Counted from the stretch's first letter, positions 33,650-44,860 are shown. The stretch is DNA of 64,000 nucleotides from Prionace glauca (GCA_037974335.1 CM075761.1:13939708-14003707), one strand, 5' to 3'. Notes: generated by a model not told the origin, from the letters alone. Program-made: numbers and translations.

Positions 33650-34590
33650 TCAATGGTGTAGTTCACGGCAAATGTTAAGGCTAAAACATTCGCAACAACG
33701 TGCAGGCAAAACACAAGTAAGGGGATATTTGAGGAGATCTTTTAGGTGCTGCCTGAAGTGAGTCTGTGTCACAGCATAAATGGCGGTGTTTGTGCAGTAA
33801 CTTGTCAGTTGCAGCATGAAACCCAATTCCAGAACAAAATAATCTAACCACACTGACCCATAGCCGAAATAAAACATTCGACACCATATTGAATAAACCA
33901 TTAATGTCGACCATAACAGGATGAAATTGGCTGAGATAACAAACAGCAAAATGATCGATTTCCTACGACTCTCCATCTCTGTGTCTCTGGGATTCTCTAC
34001 ACTGCTGTGAGCCCGGAGTCTCCTGCGGGCTCTGCTGCTCACTAAAATGTGCCTGACAGTAAAAGCATTGAACAGCAGAATCAGGACGAATGGGACACCC
34101 GGGGTTAGAATGTGGTGGAGAAACTCGATTGTTGTCCAGACCGGAGATTCCTCAACATCCATTGTGACATGACAAAAAAAGGGGTTGTTCCCCAGCATAT
34201 AGTTATTTAAAAACGTAAAATACCAGAAAATGTTCTTTAAACAGCTCACCGCCGTCACTGTTCCCAGAACCACAGTCGCTGATTTCTCACTGCAATATTT
34301 ACTTTTCAGCCTGGGGCAGCAAATGGCCACAAATCGATCAAAGGTGAAAGTGACGGTGAACCAGACAGAACAGTCAGTGGCTGCATAAAGCAGGATGGCG
34401 TGGATGTTACACACAGGGACCGACAGCAGGAAAACAAACTGTTCCCAATAAACAATGGGAATGTGTCTGAATATCAGGTCGAGGATAATGACCAGCAGAT
34501 CCCCCACTGACATGGCCACCAGGTAACGAGTCACACATTTCGACAGACCACAGTTTCTGCTCGTCAGTGTCACAATTGTGATTATGTTCA
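33650..34590 (-). CDS. GPR139-like G-protein-coupled receptor, exon 2 (TM1 end to C-terminus)
   Basis: This 941-bp terminal exon encodes 312 residues plus stop. Joined in phase 1 to exon 1 (45653-45854) it gives a 380-residue class A receptor. Visible landmarks in that numbering are GVPVNIITIV (TM1, 65-74), the TM2 Asp98 in SVGDLL, Cys128 at the start of TM3, a DRF (152-154) in place of DRY, Cys in NNPFFCHV (loop 2), a basic loop 3 (RARRRLRAH), and TM7 CTNTAIYAVTQTHFR in place of NPxxY. This layout, with CGLSKC after TM1, is that of the GPR139-like family. The acceptor is CTTCCTGACAG before 34590. The ligand is not predictable here. The frame is fully open, so the gene is probably functional; one of many paralogues is likely. 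Confidence 0.93.
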
Positions 34591-35069
34591 CTGTCAGGAA
34601 GGAAATGAAGAATAAAATTAGACACGATTTAGACTAAGGGTGGGTTAAAATGAAAAATGAAATATACACACATACAAAATTACTTTTTTTAAATTCAGCA
34701 CATGTTTTGAAGTGTGAGAGTAATATGGAGCATCTCGAGGAAGCCCACGCAGACACGGGAAAGAAGATCCAAAGTCCACACAGACAGTGACCCAAGTGTG
34801 GAACTGAACCAAGTCCCTGACACTGTGAGTCAGCAGTGTCAACTACTGTGTCACCGTGCTGCACTATAGTAGCGACACAATGATATTTATTTGGAAGAGA
34901 GTTTTCTAGGGAGTCCTCAAAATTGACCCTCACTCAGCTATAGGTAAATAGCCCCTCTACCTTGTGGGGTTGTGGACGGTAAGAAGGCCGAGGGAGGAAA
35001 CCCTGTTTGCTCTCAAAGCTTCAGGGTTCAGTGAATAGGACCTGTCCAATGAGTTTGCTGTTGACCCAA
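34591..35069. mobile_element. Intron sequence with SINE-A (minus, about 34715-34870)
   Basis: CACGCAGACACGGGAAAG to TCAGCAGTGTCAACTACTG is a reversed SINE head and central domain. The rest of the interval is not assigned. Confidence 0.62.
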
Positions 35070-35186
35070 TATGATCTACTGGACCATTGAAGTTCAGTGA
35101 ATCCTCTCTCGGTAGGAAGGTTGCTGATCTATGTGCCAGAAAAACTCAAACAAAGGCTGGTACCTAAGAAAAGCCAAACAGCTGCC

Positions 35187-35550
35187 TTCATGACTGTTCT
35201 GATGTGGATATGCCGGCGTTGGACTGGCGTAAACACAGTAAAAAGTCTGACAACACCAGGTTTTAGTCCAACCGATTTATTTGATAATATTCTCACAAGC
35301 AAAAAAGCTTTCGAGGTTACCCTCTTCGTCAGGTGAATGGAGAGTTCTGGCCTCAGACAGAGCATATAAAGCACAGACAGTTTAGAGATTGTCAGCAATC
35401 TGTCTGTGCTTTATACGCTCTGTCTGAGGCCAGAACTCTCCATTCACCTGACGAAGAGGGTAACCTCGAAAGCTTGCTTGCTTGTGAGAATATTATCAAA
35501 TAAATCGGTTGGACTAAAACCTGGTGTTGTCAGACTTATTCATGACTGTT
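35187..35550. mobile_element. Foldback element FB copy 2 with 12-bp target duplication
   Basis: The element is 35199-35538 (340 bp), two inverted arms almost without a loop (centre near 35395). TTCATGACTGTT occurs at 35187-35198 and 35539-35550. It sits within the L2 coding region. Confidence 0.85.
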
Positions 35551-35759
35551 GTCCAGTGACGCTGGAATTCAGTATTACGTTATGCATCAAAAGATTACTC
35601 ATGACATGAAACCCAGATTGCCTGGATGCATTACAGTTCACCGACCTCCACTGCAGGTCCACAGACCCCAACTCCCTGGTCCTACAGGAAACTCGGGAAC
35701 ACAGACTCGTGCTTATCGACTACAGCTCAGCCTTTAACACCATTCTTCAAACAAAACTC

Positions 35760-37430
35760 TTCGGTGTTCACGCAAGGGGACAGGAATGTAGCTGAGGAGG
35801 ACACTGGGGTGCAGGGGTGTGAAATAGATAGTATTGCAGTTAATACGGGGGATGTGCTGGATATTTTAGAGGGATTGAAAATAGATAAGTCCCCTGGTCC
35901 AGATGGGATTTACCCTAGGATTCTTTGGGAGGCAAGAGGGGTGATTGCGGAGCCTCTGGCTCTGATCTTCAGGTCGTCGTTAGTCTCTGGTATAGTACCA
36001 GAAGATTGGAGGACAGCAAATGTTGTCCCATTGTTTAAGAAGGGGAGAAGGGACTTCCCTGGGAATTATAGACCGGTGAGTCTTACTTCTGTGGTGGATA
36101 AGGTTTTGGAAAGGATTATTAGAGACAGGATTTATAGTTATTTGGAAAGTAATGAGTTGATTAGAGACAGTCAGCATGGTTTTGTAGCGGGTAGGTCATG
36201 CCTTACTAACCTTATCGAGTTCTTTGAGAAAGTGACCAAAGAGGTGGATAGGGGTAAGGCAGTTGATGTGGTGTATATGGATTTTAGCAAGGCGTTTGAT
36301 AAGGTTCACCATGGTAGGCTTCTGCAGAAAATGCAGATGTATGGGATTGGGGGTGATCTAGGTAATTGGATCAGGAATTGGCTAGCAGATAGGAGGCAGA
36401 GAGTGGTGGTTGATGGGAAATATTCGTCATGGAGTTCGGTTACAAGTGGTGTGCCTCAGGGATCTGTTTTGGGGCCACTGCTGTTTGTAATTTTTATTAA
36501 TGATCTGGATGAGGGTATAGTTGGGTGGATTAGTAAGTTTGCTGATGACACCAAAGTCGGAGGTGTGGTTGATTGTGAGGAAGGGTGTCATAGTTTGCAG
36601 GATGACTTAGAAAGGTTGCAGAGCTGGGCTGAGAGGTGGCGAATGGAGTTTAATGTGGAGACGTGTGAGGTAATTCATTTCGGTAGGAATAACAGATGTG
36701 TTGAGTATAGGGCTAACGGGAGGACTTTGAATAGTGTGGAGGAGCAGAGGGATCTAGGTGTATGTGTACATAGATCCCTGAAAGTTGGGAATCAAGTAGA
36801 TAAAGTTGTTAAGAAGGCATACGGAGTTTTGGCGTTTATTGGTAGGGGGATTGAATTTAGGAGTCGCAGCGTCATGATACAACTGTACACATCTCTGGTG
36901 CGGCCGCACTTGGAGTTTTGTGTGCAGTTCTGGTCCCCACATTACAGGAAGGATGTAGAGGCTTTGGAGAGGGTGCAGAGGAGGTTTACCAGGATGTTGC
37001 CTGGTATGGAGGGGAGATCCTATGAGGAGAGATTGAGAGATTTGGGGTTGTTTTCGCTGGAAAGAAGGCAGCTAAGAGGGGATCTCATTGAAACATATAA
37101 GATGATTAGAGGTTTAGACAGGGTAGATAGTGATAGCCTTTTTCCTAGGATGGAGAAAGCTAACACGAGGGGGCACGATTTTAAATTAAGGGGGGGTAGT
37201 TATAGGACAGATGTCAGGGATAGGTTCTTTACCCAGAGGGTGGTGAGGGACTGGAATGCCCTGCCAGCTGCAGTTGTAAATGCACCTAGTTTGGGGGCGT
37301 TTAAAAGATCTGTGGATAGGTTTATGGATGAAAAGGGATTGGTTTAGACTAGTGGGTCATTGTTTTGTAACTGGTCGGCGCAACATCGTGGGCCGAAGGG
37401 CCTGTTCTGCGCTGTAATGTTCTATGTTCT
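35760..37430 (+). mobile_element. CR1-b LINE with intact reverse-transcriptase frame
   Basis: The frame is open from the 5' truncation to 37347, about 529 residues of ORF2p. Order: linker (SSVFTQGDRNVAEEDTG), SPGPDGIYPRILWEA, GIVPEDWRTANVVPLFKKG, NYRPVSLTSVV, QHGFVAGRSCLTNLIEFF, the catalytic Asp in [35 protein letters not shown], the catalytic pair in KFADDTKVGG, thumb, and C-terminal FFTQRVVRDWNALPAAVV. The endonuclease and ORF1 are missing through 5' truncation, so it cannot be autonomous. AAAACTC lies at 35753-35759 and 37431-37437 (target duplication). No internal stop suggests a young copy. Confidence 0.94.
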
Positions 37431-38285
37431 AAAACTCGGCTCCAAAATCTGTGGCCTGGAACTCGGCTCCTGCTGCTGCAATTTGATCCTGAACTTCCGA
37501 ACCCAGAGACAGCAATAAGTAAGGACAGTCAACAACACCTCCTCCACAATCATCCTGAACATAATAGCCCCACAGGCCTGTATCCTCAGGCCCTTACTAT
37601 ATTCCTTACATGCCGATGACTGTGTGGTCAAATTCACCGACAAATCGATTTCCAAATTCATTGACCCGAGCACTGCAGTGGGTCAGATCTGAAACAACGA
37701 TGAGACCAAGATCAAGGAAGAGATAGAGAATCTGATGAACTGGTGGGACAAAAATAATCTCTTCCTCAATGTCAATGAAGCAAAGGAGATAGTCATCGAC
37801 TTCAGGAAGCAGAATGGAGTACATCCCCCTGGTTACATCAATGGGATGAAGTTGAAATGGCCGAGAGTATCAAGTATTTAGGGTGTAAGACCACCAACCA
37901 CCTGCCCTGGACCCCCCATGATGACCCAATAATTAGGAAAGCCTATCAACACCTTTTCTTTCTCAGAGCTCCATGGACATTTGGAATGTTGGCTACAACT
38001 CTCACCAGCTTTTACAGATGCACAAAAGAAAACATTGTTTCAGGTTGGATCACAGTTTGGTATGGCTCCAGCTCTGTCCGAGACCGCAAGAAATTTCAAA
38101 GCTTCGTGAATGGAACCCAGTCCATCACTCAAACCAACCTCTCACCCATTGACATTGTTTACACTTCCTGCTGCTCCGCAAAAACAACCCGCCTAATTAA
38201 GGAAACAGCGCACCACGGACATAAACACCTTGTTCTGTCGGGAAAAAAAGATAATAACATCTGAGGACATGTATCAGCCAACTCA

Positions 38286-38605
38286 TAGAATCATAGAACC
38301 AACACGGACTCATCGAGTCTGCGCCGACAACAATCCCAGCCAGGTCCTGCCCTCAAAGTCCCACATGTACACTGCTAATCCCTCTAACATACATCCCCTG
38401 GGACCCAAATGGGCAATTTAGTATGACCAAACCCAACCTAACCTGCACATCTTTGGACTGTGGTGGAAACTGGAACATCCGGAGGAAACCCACGCAGTCA
38501 TGGAAAGAATGCACAAATTCCACATAGACAGTGATCCAAGCCGGGAATTGAACTCAGGTCTCTCGAGGTGTGAGATAGCAGTTCTATCCGTTGAGTCACG
38601 AGGCT
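38286..38605 (-). mobile_element. SINE-A2 inserted in L2, with 9-bp target duplication
   Basis: Tail (TAGAATCATAGAACC..) at the left, head at the right. GCCAACTCA flanks it at 38277-38285 and 38606-38614. Confidence 0.9.
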
Positions 38606-38829
38606 GCCAACTCAAGAACAGTTTCTTCTCTGTTGCCATCAGCCTTTTGAATAGAACTACATCACATTAAATTGATCTACACCTAGCAACATGTGACTGC
38701 GAAATTCCACACTGCACGCTCTCCTTCTCTATGCACGGTATGCCTTGTCTCTATAGCACTCAATGAACAATACTTTTCAGTGTGTTACTCATCGATGTGA
38801 CAATAATAAATCAAATCAAATTTCACTAC

Positions 38830-39075
38830 TCAGGCTGTAACATTAGCACGATATGACCTGGACTTATCAATGAACCTCTTCAGGTTGGTGATGTACGTGG
38901 GACTGCTGTAATCGAGAATGAAGTTACAAGGCTCAATGTGAACACTGGGGAGCTGCGAGACACTGGACTTGCTCAAAGTGGATACTTCCAAGAGAAACAT
39001 CACACATTCTTGTAACAGGAGAAATCCCAATATGTATGTGAGAATGGAGTTGGTTTCAAAGTTTAAAAACAACTT
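38830..39075 (-). CDS. Unidentified coding-like stretch
   Basis: The minus frame reads NSILTYILGFLLLQECVMFL, SKSSVSQLPSVHIEPCNFIL and SPTYITNLKRFIDKSRSYRA, ending at a stop at 38830. The composition looks like real protein rather than a repeat shadow: a hydrophobic run, then a mixed helix-rich part. I recognise no family. A SINE head lies at once upstream (39085-39150), and the L2 tail at once downstream. It could be an exon of an unlisted gene, a retrocopy fragment or chance. Confidence 0.25.
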   Translation of the reverse strand, partial: KLFLNFETNSILTYILGFLLLQECVMFLLEVSTLSKSSVSQLPSVHIEPCNFILDYSSPTYITNLKRFIDKSRSYRANVTA

Positions 39076-39224
39076 CACTCGTGATGATGGACTCCCAGGG
39101 ATTGAACCGGTGTCCTTGATACAGTGCCAACCACTGTGCCATAGTGCCATCCTACTAGGTGCTCTGGACACAACCAAGATCACACCCAGGACACCATCAT
39201 CACCACATCCATGACAGGGAAATG

Positions 39225-39684
39225 ACTGGAAAACAATCTGAGGGACAGATTTAATCTCATTTCGGGAGGGAAGCATTTATGAACAATAGTCAGCATGGCT
39301 TTGTCAGGGGGAGATTCATGTCTAACAACTTGCTGGAAGATATTGAGGAGGTGACTGGATGAGGAGATGAGGGAAGTGTAGCCGATGCAATCTACATTGT
39401 CTTTAGAGAAGATTTTGAATAATTCAGCGTCGGAGACTGAACAAGGAGATGATAGCCGATTGGATGCCGGGAAATTTGGTAAATTACATCCAAAATTCGC
39501 TGAGTGGCGTGAGGCGGGGGGTGATGGTGCGAATAACCTGAGGGGCGTGGAATTTAAGATAAAGGGCAGATTGTTGTGTGGATTTCTGGTAAAATGTTTC
39601 CATCCACAGGGTGTGGGATCTGCAGCTCAGGAGCTGAAAGGATGTTAGAAGCAGGAACATCTACAAGAGGCATTTAGATCAGCA
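39225..39684 (+). mobile_element. Old CR1-type LINE fragments
   Basis: 39270-39400 reads NSQHGFVRGRFMSNNL-like RT sequence. 39540-39640 has the C-terminal pattern (LVKCFHPQGVG). The intervening RT is deleted. Confidence 0.6.
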
Positions 39685-39685
39685 A

Positions 39686-41596
39686 TTCAAATTTGCTGAT
39701 GACACCAAGATTGGGGGAATGGCAAATTGTGCGGAGGGTGTGGAGAGTCTGCAGAAGGATCCAGATAGGCTGGGCGAATGGGCCAGGAAATGGCAAATGG
39801 AATTTAATGTTGGCAAGTGTGAGGTGGTCCATTTTGGTAGGAATAATGGTAGGAAGGACAAGAACATAAGAACATAAGAAATAGGAGCAGGAGTAGGCCA
39901 TCTGGCCCTTCGAGCCTGCCCCGCCATTCAATAAGATCATGGCTGATCTGTCGTGGCTCAGTTCCACCTTCCCGCCCTCTCCCCATAACCCTTAATCCCC
40001 TCTCTTATCAAGAACCCATCAACCCGCTTCTTAAAAATATTTAGCGAGGCAGCCTCCACCACTTCAACGGGCAGAGAATTCCAGAGATTCACCACCCTTT
40101 GAGTGAAGAAGTTCCTCCTCAACTCCGTTCTAAACCGCTTCCCCTTTATCTTGAGGCTGTGCCCCCTAGTCCTACTGTCTTTTTTGAGCGGGAAGAGTCT
40201 CTCCACCTCTATCCTATCCATCCCATTCATCATTTATACGTCTCAATGAGATCTCCCCTCATTCTTCCAAACTCTAACGAGTACAAGCCTAGTTTATTAA
40301 GCCTCTCCTCATAGCTCAATCCTCTCAACTCCGGTATCAGCCGAGTAAACCTCCTCTGCACTCCCTCCAGGGCCAAAATATCCTTGCGCAGGTGCGGCGC
40401 CCAAAACTGCACACAGTACTCCAGCTGCGGCCTCACCAATGCCCTATACAGCTGCAGCAAGACCTCCCTACTTTTATATTCAATCCCCCTCGTTATGAAA
40501 GCCAGCATCCCATTCGCCTTCCTGACCACCTGCTGCACCTGCAAGCTGGGTTTTTGTGACTCATGCACAAGGACCCCGAGGTCCCTCTGCACCGTCGCCT
40601 GCTGCAGTTTTTCGCCACGTAAGTAATAGTCCTTCCTACCATTCTTCCTACCAAAGTGCACCACCTCATACTTGCCAACATTAAATTCCATTTGCCATTT
40701 CCTGGCTCATTCGCCCAGCCTATCTAGATCCTTCTGGAGACTCTCCACACCCACCGCACAATTTGCCTTTCCCCCAATCTTGGTGTCATCAGCAAATTTC
40801 GACACCCTGCACTCGGTTCCCTCCTCCAGATCATCTTTACGTGGCGAAAAACTGCAGCAGGCAACGGTGCAGAGGGACCTCGGGGTCCTTGTGCATGAGT
40901 CGCAAAAACCCAGCCTGCAGGTGCAGCAGATGGTCAGGAAGGCTAATGGGATGCTGGCCTTCATAGCGAGTGGGATAGAATATAAAAGTAGGGAGGTCTT
41001 GCTGCAGCTGAAGAGGGCATTGGTGCGGCCGCAGCTGGAGTACTGTGTGCAGTTTTGGTCGCCGGACTTGTGCAAGGATATTTTGGCCTTGGGAGTGTGG
41101 AGGAGGTTTACTCGGCTGATAGCAGAGTTGAGGGGGTTGAGCTATGAGGAAAGGTTGAATAAACGAGGCTTGTACTCGTTAGAGTTTAGAAAAATGAGGG
41201 GAGATCTCACTGAGACGTGTAAGATGATGAATGGGATGGATAGGATAGAGGTGGAGAGACTCTTCCCGCTCAGAAAGGACAGTAGGACTAGGGGGCACAG
41301 CCTCAAGATAATGGGGAGGCGATTTAGAACGGAGTTGAGGAGGAACTTCTTCACTCAAAGGGTGGTGAATCTCTGGAATTCTCTGCCCGTTGAAGTGGTG
41401 GAGGCTGCCTCGCTAAATATTTTTAAGACGCGGGTTGATAGGTTTTTGATAAGCGAGGAGATTAAGGGTTATGGGGAGAGGGTGGGTGTGTGGAACTGAG
41501 GCACAACAGATGAGCCATGATCTAACTGAATGGCAGGGGAGGCTCGAGGGGCTAGATGGCCTACTCCTGCTCCTATTTCTTATGTTCTTATGTGCA
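39686..41596 (+). mobile_element. CR1-c LINE interrupted by an inverted CR1-c
   Basis: 39686-39860 encodes FADDTKIGGMANCAEGVESL-type palm sequence up to NNGRKD. 40836-41596 continues with LRGEKLQQATVQRDLGVLVH and runs open (to 41499) to the C-terminus and tail. A few target bases were lost at the insertion. Confidence 0.88.
39861..40835 (-). mobile_element. CR1-c LINE nested in inverted CR1-c
   Basis: Minus frames 40230-40691 and 39958-40233 cover the thumb to the C-terminus (PSLQVQQVVRKANGMLAFIT .. FFTQRVVNLWNSLPVEVVEA), with one frame change near 40233. The tail is at 39861-39895. It makes a hairpin-like inverted repeat with 40836-41596. Confidence 0.88.
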
Positions 41597-41758
41597 GTGG
41601 GTGGATGACGTGGTGTAGTGGGCGGGGGGAGGGTGTAGTGGGTAGGCGAGAGGGTGTAGTGGGTGGGCGAGAGGGTATAGTGGGTGGAGGAGAGGTTGTA
41701 GTGGGTGGGGTTGAGGGTGTAGTGGGTGGAGGAGAGGGTGTAGTGGGTGCTGGAGAGG
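41592..41758 (+). repeat. G-rich minisatellite, about 21-bp unit
   Basis: About seven variants of GAGGGTGTAGTGGGTGGGCG lie at once after the CR1-c tail. The opposed long frames here are low-complexity shadows. Confidence 0.85.
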
Positions 41759-41769
41759 AATGTTTTCAA

Positions 41770-41990
41770 GTAGGGTAATAGGTGAAAAATCCTGTGGCAC
41801 ATCGTTTGGAAGAAACCTTTTCCCTTTATTGGGAGTGTCAATAACCAGAGGACATGGATTTAAGGTAAAGGGAAGATTTCTCTGTAGATTTGAGGAAAAA
41901 TGTTTCCATCCACAGGGTGCTGGGATCTGGAGCTCACGGCCTGAAAGAATGGTAGGAGTGGGAACAAGAGGCATTTAGATCAGCAGTTCA
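41770..41990 (+). mobile_element. Old LINE 3' fragment
   Basis: GGACATGGATTTAAGGTAAA, TTTCCATCCACAGGGTGCTG and AGGCATTTAGATCAGCAG are C-terminal LINE sequence matching 39540-39680. Confidence 0.6.
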
Positions 41991-42529
41991 AACGCCAAAA
42001 AGCCATCACTTGCAGCTCTCACATCGCTGGCTGAGATACTGACCGCGTTCTAAACCTATGTTGCTGCAAATGTGCAATTCCATCCAGCAGTGAGATGCCT
42101 GGCCTGAGAGAGACATCTGTCAGCCCTCTGCTGCTGCAGCTAGCTTCAACACAGCACTGCCCCCAGATAGTCCGGGGGCAGCAGTTCTTCATGAGTCCCC
42201 CCAATGGATACAGCACCCACTCGCTGCCCACCTCCAGCACCATCAAGCTCACTAATCGCCTCCCTTCACCCACACCAATCACGTGCAGTTTTGCAGTGGG
42301 TCCCACCCCACCCCAAAGACAGCGTGCAGCGTGGCAGCGGGAATGCCTACACCCCCAACATTCTCGTGTTGATCCACAGCGGGGCCACCCTCTCTATGCA
42401 CCAATCACATTCAGAGTGGCAGGGGAGTCCCACCCCACCCTCTGCTCCCCAAGAGACAAGCTGCCTCCAGTCCCTGCCCTTAAGGCCCTGCCCTACAGGT
42501 CACCACCCATCCGGCCCACTGTAAAGAAC
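41991..42529. other. GC-rich sequence, no gene supported
   Basis: An imperfect internal repeat (CACCAATCAC..GTCCCACCCCACCC) lies at about 42268-42315 and 42397-42445. A 176-codon plus frame spans it but looks like composition bias. Confidence 0.4.
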
Positions 42530-43160
42530 AAAGAGCAAAGAACAACACAGCACAAGAAACAGACCCTTCGGCCCAACGAGCCCACCCGCCATTTCAACAT
42601 TCTGAATGCCCTCTTCTACCTCTGACTTTTGTCCACACCGATTGGATTCCACAATAAAGGAACCATAACCAGATTGACGGACGACTATTTTAGGGACAAT
42701 TTGTTACACCAATTAACACGTCCACTAAGAGTACGTTTTTGGGGTGTGGGAGGAAACCGGAGCACCCGGAGAAAACCCACGCAAGCACGGGGACAATGTG
42801 CAAACTCCCACAGACACTGGCCCAAATCCATGTATCTGCACAGCAAACAGTGATAGTCACTGAGCTGTCGTCTTGCCCGTCAGTTGGTCCAGTTTAAGCG
42901 CACACGAACAACGTGAAGCACTCGGCAACTCTCGAAGCAACATCCAAGAGCAGCCCTCACATGACCCACTGCGTGTATGTCCCCTGTTGGACAACAAGGC
43001 GGGCCGAATCACCTGTGGATTTCAAAAAAGTGACATCAGTAAACATGCACAATTTAGACAGACATTTACGGGACCCACAGAAGCTCAGACTGAAGACAGG
43101 TGAGCCATAAAATATGTTGGAAGGTCCATACGAATCAATTGATTCCCAGGTACGTCCCAA
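42530..43160 (-). mobile_element. SINE-B with conserved upstream extension
   Basis: 42530-42870 is SINE-B (tail AAGAACAAAGAGCAAAGAAC; central domain at 42745-42800). The similarity to the plus-strand copy at 57205-57825 continues for a further 290 bp to TTGGGACGTACCTGG at 43160, so the two loci share a larger unit. Confidence 0.75.
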
Positions 43161-43164
43161 GTCT

Positions 43165-44256
43165 CTTGATCCTTATTTAGAACAGTTTCTGGTATCCCTC
43201 CATCTCTAGTCCGCTCATGTGCCTATCTAAGTAAGCCTTAAACAACTCAAGCATGCCTGCCTCCACCACCCTACTTGGCAGTGCATTCCAGGCCCCCACA
43301 ACCCTCTGTGTGAAAAACCTCCCTCTAACATCCGAATTGTACCTCGCCCTCCTCACCGCCCATGGCCCCTCGTATTTCTGTATCCAACCGAGGAAAAAGC
43401 TTACCACTGATCACTCTATCTATCCCCTTCATAATCTTACACACCTCTATTAGATCTCCCCTCTTTCTCCGTCTTTCTAAGGAGAACAGCCCCAATTTGC
43501 CCAATCTCCCCTCATAGCTCCGTCCGTCCATACCAGGCAGCATCCTGGTAAACCTCCTCTGCACTCTCCCCAGGGTCTCCACCTCCTTCCAGTAGTGAGG
43601 CGACCAGAACTGGACGCAGTACTCCAAATGCAGTCCAACCAACATTCTACACAACTGCAACATTAGACGCCAGCTTTTATACTCTATACCCCTTCCTCGC
43701 AAGGCAAGCTTGCCATAAGCCTTCTTCGCCACCTTCTCCACCTGTACTGCCACCTTCAAGACTTGTGTACTGGCACCCCTTGGTCCCTCTGCGTTTCTAT
43801 ACTCTTCATAGTCCTACATTTATCGTGTAACTGCGCCCTGCATTATTTCTTCCAAAGTGCATCACCTTACATTTATCAGGATTAAATTCCATCTGCCATT
43901 TCTCTGCCCAATATACCAGCCTATCTATATCCTGCTGTATTGCCTGACACTGCTCCTCACTATCAGCAACTCCAGCCGTCTTCGTGTCATCTGCAAACTT
44001 GCTGATCACACCAGTTACCCCCTCTGCCGAGTCATATTACAAATAGCAAAGGTCCCAGTCCTGAGCCCTGCGGCACACCACGAGTCACAGACCTCCAGCT
44101 AGAAAAAGACCCTTCCACTACTCCCCTCTGTCTCCTATTACCAAGCTGGTCCTCAATCCATCTAGACACCTGTCCTTGTATCCCATGAGCCTTAACCTTT
44201 CCCACCAACCTACCATGAGGGACTTTCTCAAACGCCTTGCTGACATCCACATATCT
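43165..44256 (-). mobile_element. CR1-type LINE, distinct subfamily
   Basis: The minus strand reads [54 protein letters not shown], then the thumb and C-terminal FFTQRVVGAWNALPSRVVEA to QKLF. It differs from CR1-a, -b and -c throughout. There are frame changes near 44030, 43800 and 43400. No typical tail was found at its 3' side. Confidence 0.82.
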
Positions 44257-44402
44257 TCAGGCCCTGCTCCTATAGACCCCGCTTACTTCATGTCCCACCC
44301 CCTGGTCCTGCCCGGTGGGCGCCGCCCAAGTGGCTCCTCTCTCGGGGAGGCTGCAAAGACAAGTGTGTCTCGCTTCATTTAATTCAACTTGTTTAAAATT
44401 AC

Positions 44403-44474
44403 ATTTCATTAATTTATCGTTGGGCCGAAGGGCCTGTTTCCCGTGCTGTGTTGTTCTTTGTTCTTTGTTCTTAT
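44403..44474 (+). mobile_element. SINE-B/CR1 tail fragment
   Basis: TTGGGCCGAAGGGCCTGTTT, then TGTTGTTCTTTGTTCTTTG. Confidence 0.75.
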
Positions 44475-44860
44475 ACAGCGTCTCGCCAGAAAGGTGCAGG
44501 AGACTGAATCTGTCACATATCCGTTGTCGGTGAAGGTCGCAATAGGCGAGAAATTGGGTTTGGACCTGAGTTCTCGGCTGTCACGCGGTTTTCCTGCTCA
44601 CCCCGTCATCAATGGACAGGGAGTAGTTGTAAACCCGCCCCCCTCCCATGTGTGTGTGTGTGTGTGTGTCTGAGAGAGAGAGAGGAAGACAAAATAACAA
44701 AGTACAGTATCAGTGTTCTATTTAGCTATTCTTTTGAATTGGTGTTTGAGAGGGAATACATTCTTCAATCTGTTCGCTTCTATCAGCAAATATCTGTATT
44801 TATATGTGTGTTTGGGCGTGTCTGTGTGTTCGTGTTCCTGTGACTCTCAGGGATTTTGTG
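44475..44860. repeat. Unassigned sequence with a (GT)n microsatellite at 44649-44671
   Basis: About eleven GT units followed by GAGAGAGAG. Nothing else was recognised. Confidence 0.6.

Larger units (their letters stand above)
35070..38825 (+). mobile_element. L2-type LINE carrying three later insertions
   Basis: The L2 parts are 35070-35186, 35551-35759, 37438-38285 and 38615-38825. Recognisable RT pieces are VPKKSQTAA, DCCPVTLEF, LIDYSSAFNTILQTKL, then LLYSLHADDC-type sequence, VNEAKEIVIDFRKQNG, KAYQHLFFLRA, FYRCTKENIVSGWITVWYG and the terminal NSRTVSSLLPSAF. The 3' end is GTGACAATAATAAATCAAA. It is old and interrupted by stops. It is split by a foldback element, a CR1-b and a SINE-A2, each with a target duplication. 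Confidence 0.87.

Noticed and set aside
41592-41758. Regular short repeats considered as a CRISPR-like array
   Set aside because: Units are continuous, variable and without spacers; a vertebrate minisatellite.
41413-41974. Frames rich in HPLHPLLHP on the minus strand
   Set aside because: Shadow of the G-rich minisatellite.
42095-42625. 176-codon plus-strand frame
   Set aside because: GC-rich composition with an internal imperfect repeat, ends in reversed SINE-B; no family pattern.
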